Source: Toxonevra muliebris
Taxonomy: Eukaryota > Arthropoda > Insecta > Diptera > Pallopteridae
DNA: 64,000 nt
Direction: 5' to 3'
NCBI GenBank assembly: GCA_963691655.1
Contig: OY829328.1
Span: 73,908,400-73,972,399 of the forward strand
How positions within the stretch are numbered: the stretch's first letter is position 1; each line of letters begins with the position of its first letter. This document shows positions 22,044-33,902 of the stretch, in pieces. The notes beneath the pieces are model-generated. The model was not told the origin of the DNA, did no database searches, and saw nothing but the letters and a program-made list of their open reading frames with translations. The position numbers were made by a program, and so were the translations under genes.

Positions 22044-24160
22044 CTGCGACTAAGATCACTACTATTTTCAGCTCATAAAGTATGTTCAAATGTCAAGCGG
22101 TAAAGTTGTTAGGTTTTAATCTAAGTAGTTTGGAATAGTTGCTATTTTTTAATCCAAATATAAAGTCTAAGCTGTGATCAGGATCTTCAATAAGGAATTT
22201 ACTGCGATTTTTATATGATAATGGAAATTTATTTATATATTTATTTAAATAACATGTGGATTAGACATAGGTACCTGATGATGAGTAGAATTATTAATTT
22301 TCAAATACAATAAAAGAACGCTGTTGCTAAAATCACATTTTAATCGCATAACCAATTGAAGCTGATGAGTTGTTAGCTTATGTGATTTGAATCTCAGCGA
22401 TATTGTAAATCTGCTAACAGTCACTGCCGTTTTCTTAAATTTTATAGCAAATGCTACAAAGCTTTGCTTTAATCTTCAATTTTTATCTTAATACTGTCAT
22501 TTAAAGACCTTCACCAGTTATCAGTCAACATCCTTGCTGAACATTTGAAAACCACTCGTGATTGATATTTCAAGTAACAACTGCCTTGAAATACTAGAAT
22601 TATGATAGTGATATAAAGATCTATTGAATACTTCTGACAAAATATTAGAATTTTCTTCTATAAAGTTTTATTATAAAAAAATATTGTGAAAATAGCTTCA
22701 TTAAATTTGGAATAAATATCAAAATTTATCCACTTCAAACAACAGATTCAATGAATTTTATTTTATGCTTGTTGTTTATTACAATTTATTCTCTGTATTA
22801 AATATAAATTAAGACGACATTTAAATCATAAATACATAAACTATAGAAGAGCATACTCAAGACATTTGTTTATGGAAATTAATTTTCACTTTTGCTGTTG
22901 TTTAGCCGCTAACGAAGCAATAAACTATCAGGCTATCTACATACATTATATGGTTAACAATGAAATTATTAATTCATTAGTCTATAAATACATACTTGCA
23001 ATATTTCATACCACAATAATATAGTTAAATAATAATTATACACTCTCACATATACACAAACCCATACATGCACAAATGTTAGCATGCAATTTATTGCTTA
23101 CAATTCAATTTGTCAAAATTTTGAGCAAATGTCATTTTAAATATTTGATGATTAAGTATAATAAACTTAAATGGAAAATGGTATGCACATATAATAGAAA
23201 TATGTGAGAGTATATATTTACACATACATACATATATATATTTATGTAATAGTATCGATTACATGTTGTTAAAATTAGCATAATTTATAGAATTTTGCAA
23301 GAATATCAAATGATGTTGTTGTTCGTCATATGTTAAAATACTCATGCATAATCATAAGTGGCATATACAATTGCAGGTATGTGGTGGTAGGCATCCACCT
23401 ACCCAAAATACATAGCATATATTCAGGCGCCCGAACACATTTCCGTATGAGACAATAGCTAAAAAAGAATGTAATAGCTGCCCAGTTGCACAAATAGTGA
23501 GTACTCCTCAAAAGATTAATGAATCTTTTACTCCAAAAGGAGCAATAAAGGGAAACTCCAATACAGTAACAAAATTTTTGGCTTTCACTAACACAATTTC
23601 AAAATTTTATATGGGATTTTTTAAAAATAATGTTAAAAAAAATAGCCTGATTAAGTCGCTCAAATTCGTATATCTTACTCTTTTTTACCTAGTTAACACT
23701 TAGGGTTAGGTAGGATAAAAACTGTCCCAACTTTTGTTTAGTTTTTTATGCATGGTGGGATATATTTTAACCCACCTGGAAAAGTTGAAATTACTTATAG
23801 TAATACATTTTAAATTTTCTATTTACAGATTTTATTCATGCTATAAACCAAAAAAATTCTGTGCAACTAGAGTTTTTATTTTGTTTGAAATCGTGTGCCT
23901 CAAAGAGTTAAAAAAAACAGTAACTAGTGCTGAAAAAATTGCAAGAGTAAAAGAAACAAAATTGAGTGCAATTAAAGTTGTTTATGTGGTTACGTTGGTA
24001 AGCGCGTTGTTTGGCATTCACGATGCGAATTTTCAGCTACAGGTTAAAGCCTGGAAAAAGACAACCCCAAAGATCAAGAAATAATATAATAATAAAACGA
24101 TAATAGTAAATAAAAAAATAAAAGTGTAGGATTTGAACTTAGGCCACAAATTAAAAAAAT
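22044..24160. other. Non-coding DNA
   Basis: To about 22,450, degraded relatives of the ATCACTGTGAT array continue (GCTGTGATCAGG, AAAATCACATTTTAATC). The rest is AT-rich with TATG-type microsatellites near 23,220. Short frames at 23,497-24,084 show no recognisable domain. Confidence 0.5.
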
Positions 24161-24164
24161 AATT

Positions 24165-24235
24165 TTGCGGGATTTGCATCTTGGTCCACAAGTGCGTGCT
24201 TATTGGCGTTTTAGACAACTAGTCCATGGCGTCAT
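24165..24235 (-). repeat. Possible SINE head (family IV), minus strand
   Basis: On the minus strand, GACTAGTTGTCTAAAACGCC (A-box-like) is followed by TGCAAATCCCGC (B-box-like) at the spacing expected in a tRNA-derived SINE. A partial relative is at about 800-845. The body is not defined. Confidence 0.35.
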
Positions 24236-25200
24236 GAATTTTGTCAGCAACTATTTTGGAGTTTTGTTTTTCTATGAATTGCAAGTGAGATCGTGTCCTC
24301 CTTTATTACTCCTTTATCGGGGCTAAAACGAGTACTCCATGCCCTAGGAAATGCAATACTAAAAAGGAGTACAAAATGCAAGAGCTCTGGAGCAATAGGG
24401 AGTAATCCATTGCCCGCTTTGGAGAGCTCGATGATTACTCCTACGATCATCCTAAGTTCAACTGGGTGTATGTGCTTGCATATGTATGTGTGCGTCTATA
24501 TATATGTATGTATATACTAAAATAACAAATGCAAATAGCAAATACTGAGAGAAAATTCAAGGAAATTGTGCATGACTGTAAAGTACTTAGAATTAATAAA
24601 AGCAAAAAATTGCAAGTTTTAGGTGAAACATTGCAAGCAAAGTAGGTTTAAAAAAAGGAATATAACATTCGACGTTTTTGACAACAAGACAAATCAAAGG
24701 TGAGCGACGAGTGGTTAAGGCTCTCAAAGAGTATTTCATTAAATTTTTGTGTCTGCTGCTGCTTTTGATGATTGCTGTGTTTTTGTTTTCACTCTATGTA
24801 TCATTTTAAACCACACTGAGTATTTATATAGGACAATTGAAATTGTTATTAAATATGTATGGTGCTGCTGTGATTTTAATAGAAATTTCTTTTGAAGTGC
24901 AAAAAGTTGGCGTTTATTGAGAATTCATAAGTCTACAGTGAAAAAATCGTTGACGCTGAAAATGTTACCTAAATTTTCGGATATTAAAATTTATCGCCGA
25001 TATATTTGTGAATGTTTGTGTGGATGTATCGAATAAACTCCTAAACAGCTGATTTATATCAATTACATTTTTAACACAACATTTTTATGATATCTGGGCC
25101 TTCATAAACCCTCTGAAGGCGAGATGCTTAATACTAAATATCTTGGAAGTTATGGTATTTGCGATACAACCAAGCGATGTAAGGACTGAGATTGAAAAAA
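24236..25200. other. Non-coding DNA
   Basis: Contains TATGTATG-type microsatellite near 24,480-24,515. Frames at 24,244-24,520 are short and unrecognised. Nothing else supported. Confidence 0.5.
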
Positions 25201-25249
25201 TCTTAACACATGTTTTACATAATAATTTTTTTTGGGTGTTAAATTTTTA

Positions 25250-26390
25250 AATTTTTTTTGATTTAATTATCTTTGAAAAATATGTCAGTTGTTATTTTTA
25301 ATGACAAACATGTTGATTTATTGTGAGTTTGATCAAAATGAGTGATGAAAAAGAAGTACGTCTTAAAATTATTAAAAATTTTCAAAAAAATCCAAATTGG
25401 TCCTACAAAAAATTGGCCAAAGAATTGAAGGTCTGCCGTCAAACTGTTTCCAATGTTATTAAACAGTTTCAGGAGAATTTGACCATCGATAGGAAACCTG
25501 GTTCGGAAAGAAAACAAGGACCACATGGTATTGGGAAAGCCAAGAAAATAGAAAGCATATTGAAAAGATCTCCAAACACATCTGGTAGAAAAGCTGCCCG
25601 GTTAGCCCAGTGCTCTGACTATCTGGTGCGGAAAGTTAAAGCCAATGCAGGTTTCAAAACATACAAAGTCCAAAAAGTTCCAGACAGGAATGGTGCAAAA
25701 AATTTAGACGCCAAAAGTAGGGCTCGGAAATTAAAATCGAATTTCATACAAAAATATTCATGTTGTATAATGGACGACGAAACGTTTGTACTGGCAGATT
25801 TTACGCAGCTTCCGGGTCAAAATTTTGATGTTGCTGATGCTCGAGGAAATTTCATCTCGAAGAATAATTTAGAATCCAAAAGCAGACAAAATTTCCTAAA
25901 AAATTCCTGGTATGGCAAGCTATATGCAGTTGCGGCAAAAGAAGCAAGTCATTTATTACAACGGGCTCTATAAATACCGAAATATACATCAAAGAATATT
26001 TGAAAAAAAGACTTCTTCCTTTCATAAGAGAGCACAATGTGTCCACATATTTTTGGCCCGATTTGGCATCTTGTCACTAAGGCAAGAAAGCTCTGAAGTG
26101 GTACCAAAGTAATAACATAGAGAGGCCAATCCCCTAAATAGGCCGGAGCTAAGTCCAGTGGAGAGATATTGGGCTCTTGTGAAAAGAAACTTAAAGAGCA
26201 CAAAAAAGTGCCCCAAAATATCGAAGATTTTAAAAAGAGACTGTGCCAGAAAGGTGTCTGAAACAACTGTCAAATCTCTAATGGAAGGCTTACCAAAAGT
26301 TCATAAATAGTGGTTAGAATTATAAAAGTTATATTTTTCTGTAATTTGTAAAATATTATCAATTAAATAAAAAAAAAAAAAAAAAAAACT
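25250..26390 (+). mobile_element. Tc1/mariner-superfamily element relic (D-D-E type)
   Basis: An open frame from about 25,338 to 25,973 begins MSDEKEVRLKIIKNFQ and contains a helix-turn-helix-like part (YKKLAKELKVCRQTVSNVI) and the first catalytic Asp in MDDETFVLADF (about 25,770). After a frameshift near 25,885 the protein continues in another frame: FLVWQAICSCGKRSKSF, then WPDLASCH (second Asp, 26,055) followed by a stop, and after a further shift RPELSPVERYWALVKR (catalytic Glu, about 26,162). D to E spacing as it stands is about 33 residues with a small deletion between; relatives I recall have 37. Possible ends: TTTTTTGATTTAATT near 25,255 mirrored by AATTAAATAAAAAA near 26,362. Confidence 0.85.
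25323..25973 (+). pseudogene. Transposase N-terminal half (frameshifted gene)
   Basis: A 216-codon open frame; the likely start is the second Met (MSDEKEV, 25,338). It covers DNA-binding and the first catalytic Asp, and diverges from transposase sequence at about residue 190, where a one-base shift replaces the expected FLVWQ segment. The downstream half lies in other frames to about 26,310. Non-functional for transposition unless both shifts are sequencing errors. Confidence 0.8.
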
Positions 26391-26510
26391 CTAAAATCAA
26401 CCGTTTAAAAATTATTGAATTTTATAATTGTTAAGATTTTTTCTATCTCACTACTTAGGTTATAAATATCAATGACTGGACAGAAAACTCTCGGGATTGT
26501 CTGAGCGTGG
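26391..26510. other. Short spacer with reversed CCACGCCCA motif
   Basis: GTGGGCGTGGCA at about 26,506 is the reverse complement of the motif seen at 4.1-4.3, 6.2-6.4 and 15.4 kb. Confidence 0.5.
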
Positions 26511-26925
26511 GCGTGGCAACTCCATTTTTCGTCCTTTTCCCCCCGCCCTTCCTTCTTTTCTTTCCCTTTCTTTTTCAATATTCCTTCCCTTCTTCCATCT
26601 TATTCTTATTTCTTCTTTCTTTTTCCTCCTATTTTTCTCTCTTCTTTTTCACCCTTCTCCGTCCTCTTTCTTTCAATCCTTTACTTCAGGCTTTTTCTCT
26701 TTTTCTTACTCGTGTCCTTTCTTTTCACCTCTTTTTCCCCTTTCTTCCTTCTATTTCTTACTCCCTCTACGTTTTATTCTCATTTCTTTCTCCCCTCCTC
26801 TTTCTCATCTTCTCCTTTTCCTCTCCTCTTTCTCATCTCCTTTTTCCCCCTTTCCTCTTTACCCCCTTCTGTTTCTCCCTCTTATTCTTCTATCTATTTG
26901 CCTCTCTCCCTTGGAAAAGTACTAT
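26511..26925. repeat. Pyrimidine-rich tract (CCTTTCTT-type)
   Basis: About 415 bp of almost pure C/T on the + strand. Stop-free in three frames, hence overlapping frames of 136-158 codons rich in Phe, Ser, Leu and Pro; these are artefacts. Such tracts can form triplex (H-DNA) structures. Confidence 0.9.
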
Positions 26926-27380
26926 CTCCCTCAACCACCGCTGCCAGATACCGGGTACTAGCTCGTCATTTCCTAATTCTTGAACCGCTAAATCCGCCAA
27001 AAACTTACAAACAGCAGCGGCCTCTAGCGGCAATCGCAGAAAAAATAAATATCAAAAATGGATTTCTCGACCCCAAAAACTCCCGGATATCTACTTTGTA
27101 CTTCTTTTCCTATACCTCATAAAAAATATCTGCACATGCTACATTACCATCTCAAAATCATATCTCAAAATTATGACCACTTACGGCCAAATCAAACACC
27201 ATTCTGTGTCCCGGGGGACTTCTCCTTTCACTTTTTTTTGGGAGTTGTTTTGGTGCAAGATCTGATCCCTCAAAATGTTGAACAGTGTTATTATCTCGCT
27301 AATATTTCGCCAATATAAATTCACACCAACCCAGTTGTCTAGATTTCCACCCATATCTGGCAGCATTGCCCACTCACTCC
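26926..27380. other. Spacer, nothing recognised
   Basis: Mixed-composition sequence between two pyrimidine-rich tracts; no domain or RNA signature seen. Confidence 0.5.
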
Positions 27381-27511
27381 ATCTCTTTCTTGATCCTCTT
27401 CCTCACAACTCTCTCTTTCCCAAATCTTTTTCCACACCTCCACCATCTGTTCGCTTTATCTCTGTCCCTTACTCTCCCCATTTTTCTTTCTCTGTCTCCT
27501 GTTCTCGTTCC

Positions 27512-27542
<31 letters not shown>

Positions 27543-27760
27543 GTCTCCTGTTCTTGTTCCTACTTTTCCCTCTCTCTCTCTCTCTCTCTCTGTCTCCTGT
27601 TCTTGTTCCTATTTTTCCCTCTCTCTCTCTCTCTCTCTAACCCCTTGCTTTCTCTGCCATCTCTTCTCTCTTTCTCATCCCTGCCTTTCTCTCACCCCCT
27701 CCCCCTGTCTTTCTCTCCCATCTTTTTTCCCACCTCTTTCCCTCTCTCCTTAAAACCGAC
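27381..27760. repeat. (CT)n with a 49-bp minisatellite
   Basis: Within C/T-rich DNA, GTCTCCTGTTCTYGTTCCTA recurs at 27,494, 27,543 and 27,592 (49-bp period, three units), each followed by TTTTCC and a long CTCTCT run. Frames here are repeat translations. Confidence 0.9.
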
Positions 27761-28150
27761 TAAAAAATTCTAAGGCAGTGAGGCATTCAATAACTTTTAC
27801 AGCTCCTTAGAGACTTGAGCGAGGACGAAACTCTTGTTCCAGCTTTGGCTAATGCGAAACTTTGCTCTTTACCCTTTCAGAATATCTTCGATGATGTCTC
27901 AAAAATAGAGTTAGGCAAAGAACTCACACCTCAACCTCCTCACTAAACTACCTAGCAAATAAGTATATTAAAGCTCGAATGATAATAATGTAGCTTTGTG
28001 ACGCCTTCTTAGAGATCATTAATTTTTTAAGTAGATTTTTTACATTTTTACGGTTTGTTGGCTTTGTAACAACCGAAAGTCAGAACAAAATAAAAAAAAT
28101 TAACTGTTTAATTCACAATTCCCTAAAACTATAAAATAATTGAAATTGTA
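27761..28150. other. Spacer, nothing recognised
   Basis: No gene or repeat recognised. The AAAA at 28,133-28,136 is a TTTT on the minus strand, a plausible polymerase III terminator for the adjacent tRNA. Confidence 0.5.
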
Positions 28151-28223
28151 AAGCCCTTACGGGGATCGAACCCGTGACCTTCGGATTAGAAGTCCGACGC
28201 GCTATCCGCTGCGCTAAAGGGCC
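28151..28223 (-). tRNA. tRNA-Arg (anticodon UCU), copy 1
   Basis: Minus strand folds into a full cloverleaf: acceptor GGCCCTT/AAGGGCT (one G-U), D stem GCGC/GCGC, anticodon stem TCGGA/TCCGA with loop CTTCTAA (anticodon UCU, arginine AGA/AGG codons), T stem ACGGG/CCCGT with loop TTCGATC. A and B boxes are intact (TAGCGCAGCGGATAGCGC; GGTTCGATCC). A TTTT follows about 14 nt downstream. 73 nt, no intron. The sequence is identical to 50,011-50,083, which with different flanks argues for a conserved working gene. Confidence 0.95.
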
Positions 28224-29690
28224 ATGTTGATTACTGTTAAACGTAACATAATTACATAATTTTCACTATATTAATACAAGTTTTTATTATGCCTAAACTT
28301 CATTCTTCTTAACAAATAAAAAACACATGTGGTTGAACTATTTATTCATACTATTTGGAAGTTTTTTTTATTTTTGAGAAAAAAACATTTGGGTAAACAT
28401 TTTAATTCATTGAAAAATAAATTCTGTTTTTCTGGTAATAATTTGAACACTAACCAACGCATTTTTTCCCAGTGTATGTATAAGACTACACAACAGTGAT
28501 GAAGTATGCATCAGAATGTATTCCAATGTGCATCTGTAAAAGCATTAGAGCGCATATTTTTAAGATTATTGAGATTTGGTTCCAAAAAAAGCATGCAAGA
28601 TATAATTCAGTTGTCAATGAATGGTTTGCAGTATGAATGCAGTAGTGTGGATTGTATGGTATTGGGTGTTTGCATAAAAGAAGTAGAGCAAAAAAATGAC
28701 AGAAATTATGATCATCGCTTAAATTTAAATGCAGCCAAAACCAAAGAAAAAATGAATCCAACTTAAAATATATTCGGTTTATTCCCAAAACTCCCTTGGA
28801 CCTAATAGTTTCTATATTGCGCAGCTAAGACTGCACTGAATTTTATTCACTAGTACATTATGTACTCGCAAAGTGCTTCCAATATGCTTTTAGAAGTAAC
28901 ACATTAGATGCGCAGAAAAATAGAAGTACAATAAATTTTACCATGGGTTAATATGCTCGTGTATGCACAGATACTTATGCTCATAACTTATGCGAAATCA
29001 TTATACAAAATAAAAATAAGTAACAAAATAATATAGTAGATAAAAGCAAAATTGTGCAGATGATAGGTAGAGAAACGTAAATGCATGCATAGGTAGACGT
29101 GAGCTTGCGTATAGTAAGCAAGAAGGTATCAGCATGAGAATATAACTTTTATTGTAAACAATGTTTAGCATATTTTTCAGCGTATGGTGTACACAGAGTG
29201 CAGATTTTCACAAGTTTTTATTTTTATTTATATTTTGTACTTATTATTTTTTTTTTTTTTGTGTATTTTTATTCTTTTGCGTGCGTTTTTTTCTAGAAAC
29301 TTTTTTATATACCTATGATTATTTTTGAAAAAACAATATAAATCCAAATACATAGTATAATAAAAAGTAACAAAACAAGTTCAAAACTATATGCGCAGCA
29401 GCATGAATGAATAATATGTATATTATAGTTTTAAAAGTAGCTTGTGATAACACGATCCAACACAAAAGTAAATAAAAAAAAAAGTTTGAAAATGGTTTTA
29501 GATACAGTTCGTTAGAAAACATTTATAATGCTTATCGTAATTTGTAAAGTTCTCGAATAATTATACAAAGCTTTAAAAATAGCCGGTTTTTAAATTAAAG
29601 TTATTAATTATTATATTGAAAAAACCAACAGATCCTTGCAGCTGTGGTTCCTTTGGTATTCAGTATAATATTTTGTGCCATTTACCACAA
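28224..29690. other. Non-coding DNA
   Basis: AT-rich with T-runs near 29,240. Frames of 60-100 codons on both strands show no recognisable domain. No RNA or transposon signature. Confidence 0.55.
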
Positions 29691-31925
29691 AATCAGTTTG
29701 AAATATTTTATTCTGAAATCATTTTTAAATATTCTAAAATTTATTTGGAATATCTTCAAATTAATGTGGAATATTTTCAAATTAATTTCAATGCATTTGA
29801 AGTAAATTGGAAATGTTCTGGGATCAATTTGCAGTACTATTTATTATGAAAATATTTTAGAATCAATTTGGAATATTTTGAATTCAATTTTCATATTCCA
29901 AAATCTATTTTGAAATCAGTTTTCAATTTTCTGAAATACTTAAAACAATTTTCAATGTTCTGAAACCAATTTTCAATATTCTGAGGTCAATTTGAAGTAT
30001 TATCAAATATTTTGAAATCATTTTGGAATATTTTGGAATTAATTTAAAATATTTAGGTTTTTTGGAATAAATTTGGAATATTTTGAATTCAATTTGGATA
30101 TTTCGAAATCATTTGGAATATTTAAAAATCAATTTTGAATATTTTAAAATCAGTTTACTATTTTCTGAAAAAAATTTGAAATATTATGGAATCAATTTGG
30201 AATATGCTAAAACAGTTTTCAATAATCTGAAATCATTCAATTCGAAATATTTTTAAATAAATTTTAAATATTCTGTTTTAGTTTAAAATGTTCTGACATC
30301 AATTTGAAGTATTATGTAATTAATTTGGAATACTCTGACATCAATTTGGAAATAGATTTTTAATATTTTTAACCTAGTTTTAGTATTCTGAAATCCATTT
30401 GGAATATTCCGTAATCAATTCTGATTATTTGGGAATCAATTTTCTATATTCAAAAATCGATTTGCAATATTCTGAAATCAATTTGGAATATTTTGAAGTA
30501 AATTTGAATTACTCGGAAATCAATTTTCAATTTTCGGAAATTAATTTTCAGTGTTCTGTTATCAATTTTCAATCTTCTGAGATCAATTTGAAGTATTACG
30601 AAATAAGTTTGAAATATTTTGGAATCAATGTGGAATATTTTGAAATTAATTTTCAATATTCTGAAATCAATTTTTAAATCAGTTTTGGACATTCTGAAAT
30701 CAATTTGGAATATTTTGAATTCAATTTTAATATTCCGAAATCCATTTCGAATATTCTGAAAATAATTTTGAATATTGTGAAATCAATTTTCAATATTCTG
30801 ATATTAATTTGGAAGGTGCTAAAATCAATTTAGAATATTCTGAAGTCAATTTGGAATATTCTGAAGTCAATTTGAAATATGAAATCAATTTTCAATATTT
30901 TGAAATCAATTTGCAATATTCTGAAATCAATGTGGAATATTTTGAAGTAAATTTGAAATATTCTGAAACCTATTTTGAAATGAGAAAATTAATTTTGAAT
31001 ATTTTGAAATTAATTTTAAAAATTCTGAAATCAATCTTCAATACTCTGAAATCAATTTGCAATATTCTGAATTCCATTTGGAATATTTTGAAGTAAATTT
31101 GAAATATTCTGAAATCAGTTTTAGTATTTTGAAATCAGTTTTTTAATATTCTGAAATCAATTTTCAATATTTTGAAATTAATTTTCAATATTCTGAAATC
31201 AATTTTCAATATTCTGAAATTAATTTGGAATCTTCTAAAATCAATTTGGAATATTCTGAAGTCAATTTGGAATATTCTGAAGCCAATTTGAATTATTATG
31301 AAATCAATTTTCAATATTCTGAATTTCTGAAATTTCTCAATTTCTCAATTTTGAAATCACTTTTCAATATTCTGAATTCCATTTGGAGTAAATTTGAAAT
31401 ATTCTGAAATCAGTTTTAGTATTTTTAAATCAGTTTTTCAATATTCTGAAATCAATTTTGAATATTCTGAAATCAATTTTCAATATTGTGAAATCAATTT
31501 TCAATATTCTGAGATCAATTTGAAGTATTATAAAATTAGTTTGAAATCAATTTGGAATATTTTGATATTAACTCTGGAATACTTTGAATTCAATTTTGAG
31601 TATTTTTAAATCAATGTTCAATATTCTGAAATCTGTTTGGAATATCAATTTGAATTTATCCTTAATAAATACTGAAAATACTGAAATCAGTTTGTTATAT
31701 TCTGAAATTAAATTAATATATTGAGAAATCAATTTTTTTAAATATCTGAAATCAATTTAAAATTTTCTGAAATATTCTGGAATTAATTTGGAATTTGAAA
31801 TATTTTGAAATAAATTTGAAGTATTGTGGCATCAATGTAGAGTATTCTGAAATAAATTTAGAAACCAAACTGAAATATTCTGAAATAAATATGAAATTTT
31901 CAGAAATCAATTTAAAAGAATGTGA
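29690..31925. repeat. 21-bp minisatellite (GAAATCAATTTGGAATATTCT)
   Basis: About 2.2 kb of units like GAAATCAATTTGGAATATTC and GAAATCAATTTTCAATATTC, period near 21 bp, roughly 100 copies, well diverged. A larger unit is visible: a run starting TCTAAAATCAATTTGGAATA at 31,234 repeats GCTAAAATCAATTTAGAATA at 30,818 (416 bp). Frames are open on both strands in 7-residue steps (YSEINFQ), an artefact of the 21-bp length. Confidence 0.95.
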
Positions 31926-33790
31926 TACTTTTCTGCTTTCGATAAACGGTTGGACAGTGTAACATGAGAGTAACGGAAAAATAACAAAAAATATGCTACA
32001 ATATATTTTTATTTATTATATTCAACAAAATGGTCGATATATTTATGAATGGTATGCTATTATTGTATTTGGTCTAAAAACTTTTGGTATACTTGCACGA
32101 CTGTTTGTTGTTGTTTCGGCTGCTGAGTGTTTCTGACATAAACAATATTTTCTTTTATTTTTTGTTTAATAAATTTTGTAACTACCTTTGAGTTTGAAGT
32201 TTATTGTTCATTTTTTTTTTTTGCACATTTTTTTGTGATTTTTACTTTCGTCTAAACAAAAAAGTTTGTATATACAAAAAAAAAAAAAAAAATAAAAAAC
32301 GAAAACTTTTTCAAATTGGAAAAAAAAAATGCAAAAAGCAACAATTTTTTATGTAAGTATGTATGTATGGACAAAGTGCTATTATATTTTTAATATTTTC
32401 TACTGATATTTTTCCATTTTCTCTCTCCTTCTAAAGCATTTGTGATTTTTTTTTGCTGGGATATAAGAGTGAAAAAAAAAAAATAAAAAAACAAGAGTGA
32501 AAAATAAAAATTAAAAAAAAAAATTGTTTTTAAGAAATATTTGCCGAATTGAAGAAGCAGCGTGAGTAGCAGGTCAGAAACTGTAGCAGGAAAGAATCTG
32601 GAGTTGCTGTGAAGAATTTTCTTACGGGGAATTTCATTGCAATTTTGTGCTTTTCCCTCAAGCATCATCTTGTTATCATCATTGTCGTCATCATCATGAT
32701 GTTAGTGTCTGTTTTATGCGTCTCTCAATCTATTTTGCTGTCATTGCAGCACTTCCACTACAACGTACCACCTACCACTACTAGTTGCAAATATATATAT
32801 AAAATACTTATCTACACCTAATGTAAACACTGAAAATTTGTAAGGTACCTTGGCTGCTCCTCTCATTTTCCTTCATCCTGTAACTGATTTTTCTTATATC
32901 CTTTTATTGTATATACACATACATATGTATATTCTTAGCGATGTTTTTACTGCAACTTTTAAAGTAAAGAAAAATATTTTGCCAATGGCTTATTTTCACA
33001 ACGCGTATTGAATTTTATTTGCGCAGTGCTATCAAGCCCCTACCTCCCCACTTTGATCCTTTTCTCCTCAATTCACCCAGTGTCTAGGTTTCTGTTTTGT
33101 ATGCGTGTGTATGTGTGTGTCGACCCGTTCATTATCCTTTCGTGTGCTTGTGTTTTAAGACTGCAGGTTCAATATTTTTGCTGTTGCTTTTTTTTATTCT
33201 TAGGGCTTAAGTTTTAACCGTGTGATTATAAACGACAATGTTCATGTTTTTGTTGTTGACGTTATTGATGTTGTTGATAACGCATTAAAGTTGTCGTCAG
33301 TTCTTCAGATATTCACTATAAATTCAAAAGAAAATTTTGTATTACGTTGCTGTCTGTTTCAGTCTTACATAAAGTTGCCAGATTTTTATTTATTATATAA
33401 GAAAATTCATTCATTCATATGGAATATCGTTCATTAAACTTCAGTTCATTTTTATGATGTAAATTTTCGTCAATATTACGAACACATTAATTATATTTAT
33501 GACTACATTGATCAGTGTTGGCAATACGTTTATTTATTCATAAATAATACATTTCATCAATGTGATGATGAAAGTGTATCTCAATCCAATGTATTGTTAT
33601 CTTTTAAAAAATATTCATTATTTTAATGAATATATTTTTTTTTCGTGATTAATATATTAAAGAAATACCATATTAATTTTTTAGTTGAACGTCAAGTGGT
33701 TCTATGAATTATAGAAAATAAATATATTTAAAATATTATTTTTCATATATTTATAAAATATAAATTATCTATATAGTAATTTAAAATTGT

Positions 33791-33813
33791 TTACTTTTCT
33801 TTTGCAGGTGAGT
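33791..33813 (+). promoter_or_regulatory. Candidate recursive splice site (ratchet point)
   Basis: TTACTTTTCTTTTGCAG is an excellent fly 3' splice site (pyrimidine tract, GCAG) and is followed immediately by GTGAGT, a near-consensus 5' splice site, with zero bases between. That juxtaposition defines the ratchet points used to remove very long Drosophila introns stepwise. It would imply a host transcript on the + strand with this window inside one of its introns. Inference from sequence only. Confidence 0.4.
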
Positions 33814-33862
33814 TTGAATTGATAAGGAAATTAACCCTGTGATTATTTTCTTATGTGCATAG

Positions 33863-33902
33863 AAATTCGTGGAATTTGTGAAACACTCGATGATCTTTCA
33901 AA
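33863..33902 (+). other. Possible 40-nt cryptic exon downstream of the ratchet point
   Basis: TTATTTTCTTATGTGCATAG is a plausible acceptor and AAAGTAAGTT a strong donor, 40 nt apart. The interval is open in one frame. 40 nt is not a multiple of three, so inclusion would shift frame. It could be noise; listed because of its position 55 nt after the ratchet point. Confidence 0.2.

Noticed and set aside
20785..22078. Open frames of over 400 codons (IFHISYF-type repeat protein)
   Set aside because: They are translations of stop-free 7-bp and 13-bp satellite units, equally open in more than one frame, with no start context or conservation signal.
23341..23400. Second recursive splice site (ACAATTGCAG followed by GTATGT at 23,377)
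   Set aside because: No pyrimidine tract precedes the AG, so the acceptor half is poor compared with 33,807.
25323..25973. Intact host DNA-binding gene (216 codons with helix-turn-helix)
   Set aside because: The protein continues in other frames with transposase DDE motifs; it is the front half of a frameshifted transposase.
26497..27122. Overlapping Phe/Ser/Pro-rich frames with membrane-like character
   Set aside because: Products of a pyrimidine-only tract; three frames open at once.
29616..31609. Frames encoding YSEINFQ/LEYFEVN heptad peptides
   Set aside because: The 21-bp minisatellite keeps frames open on both strands; composition and period explain them fully.
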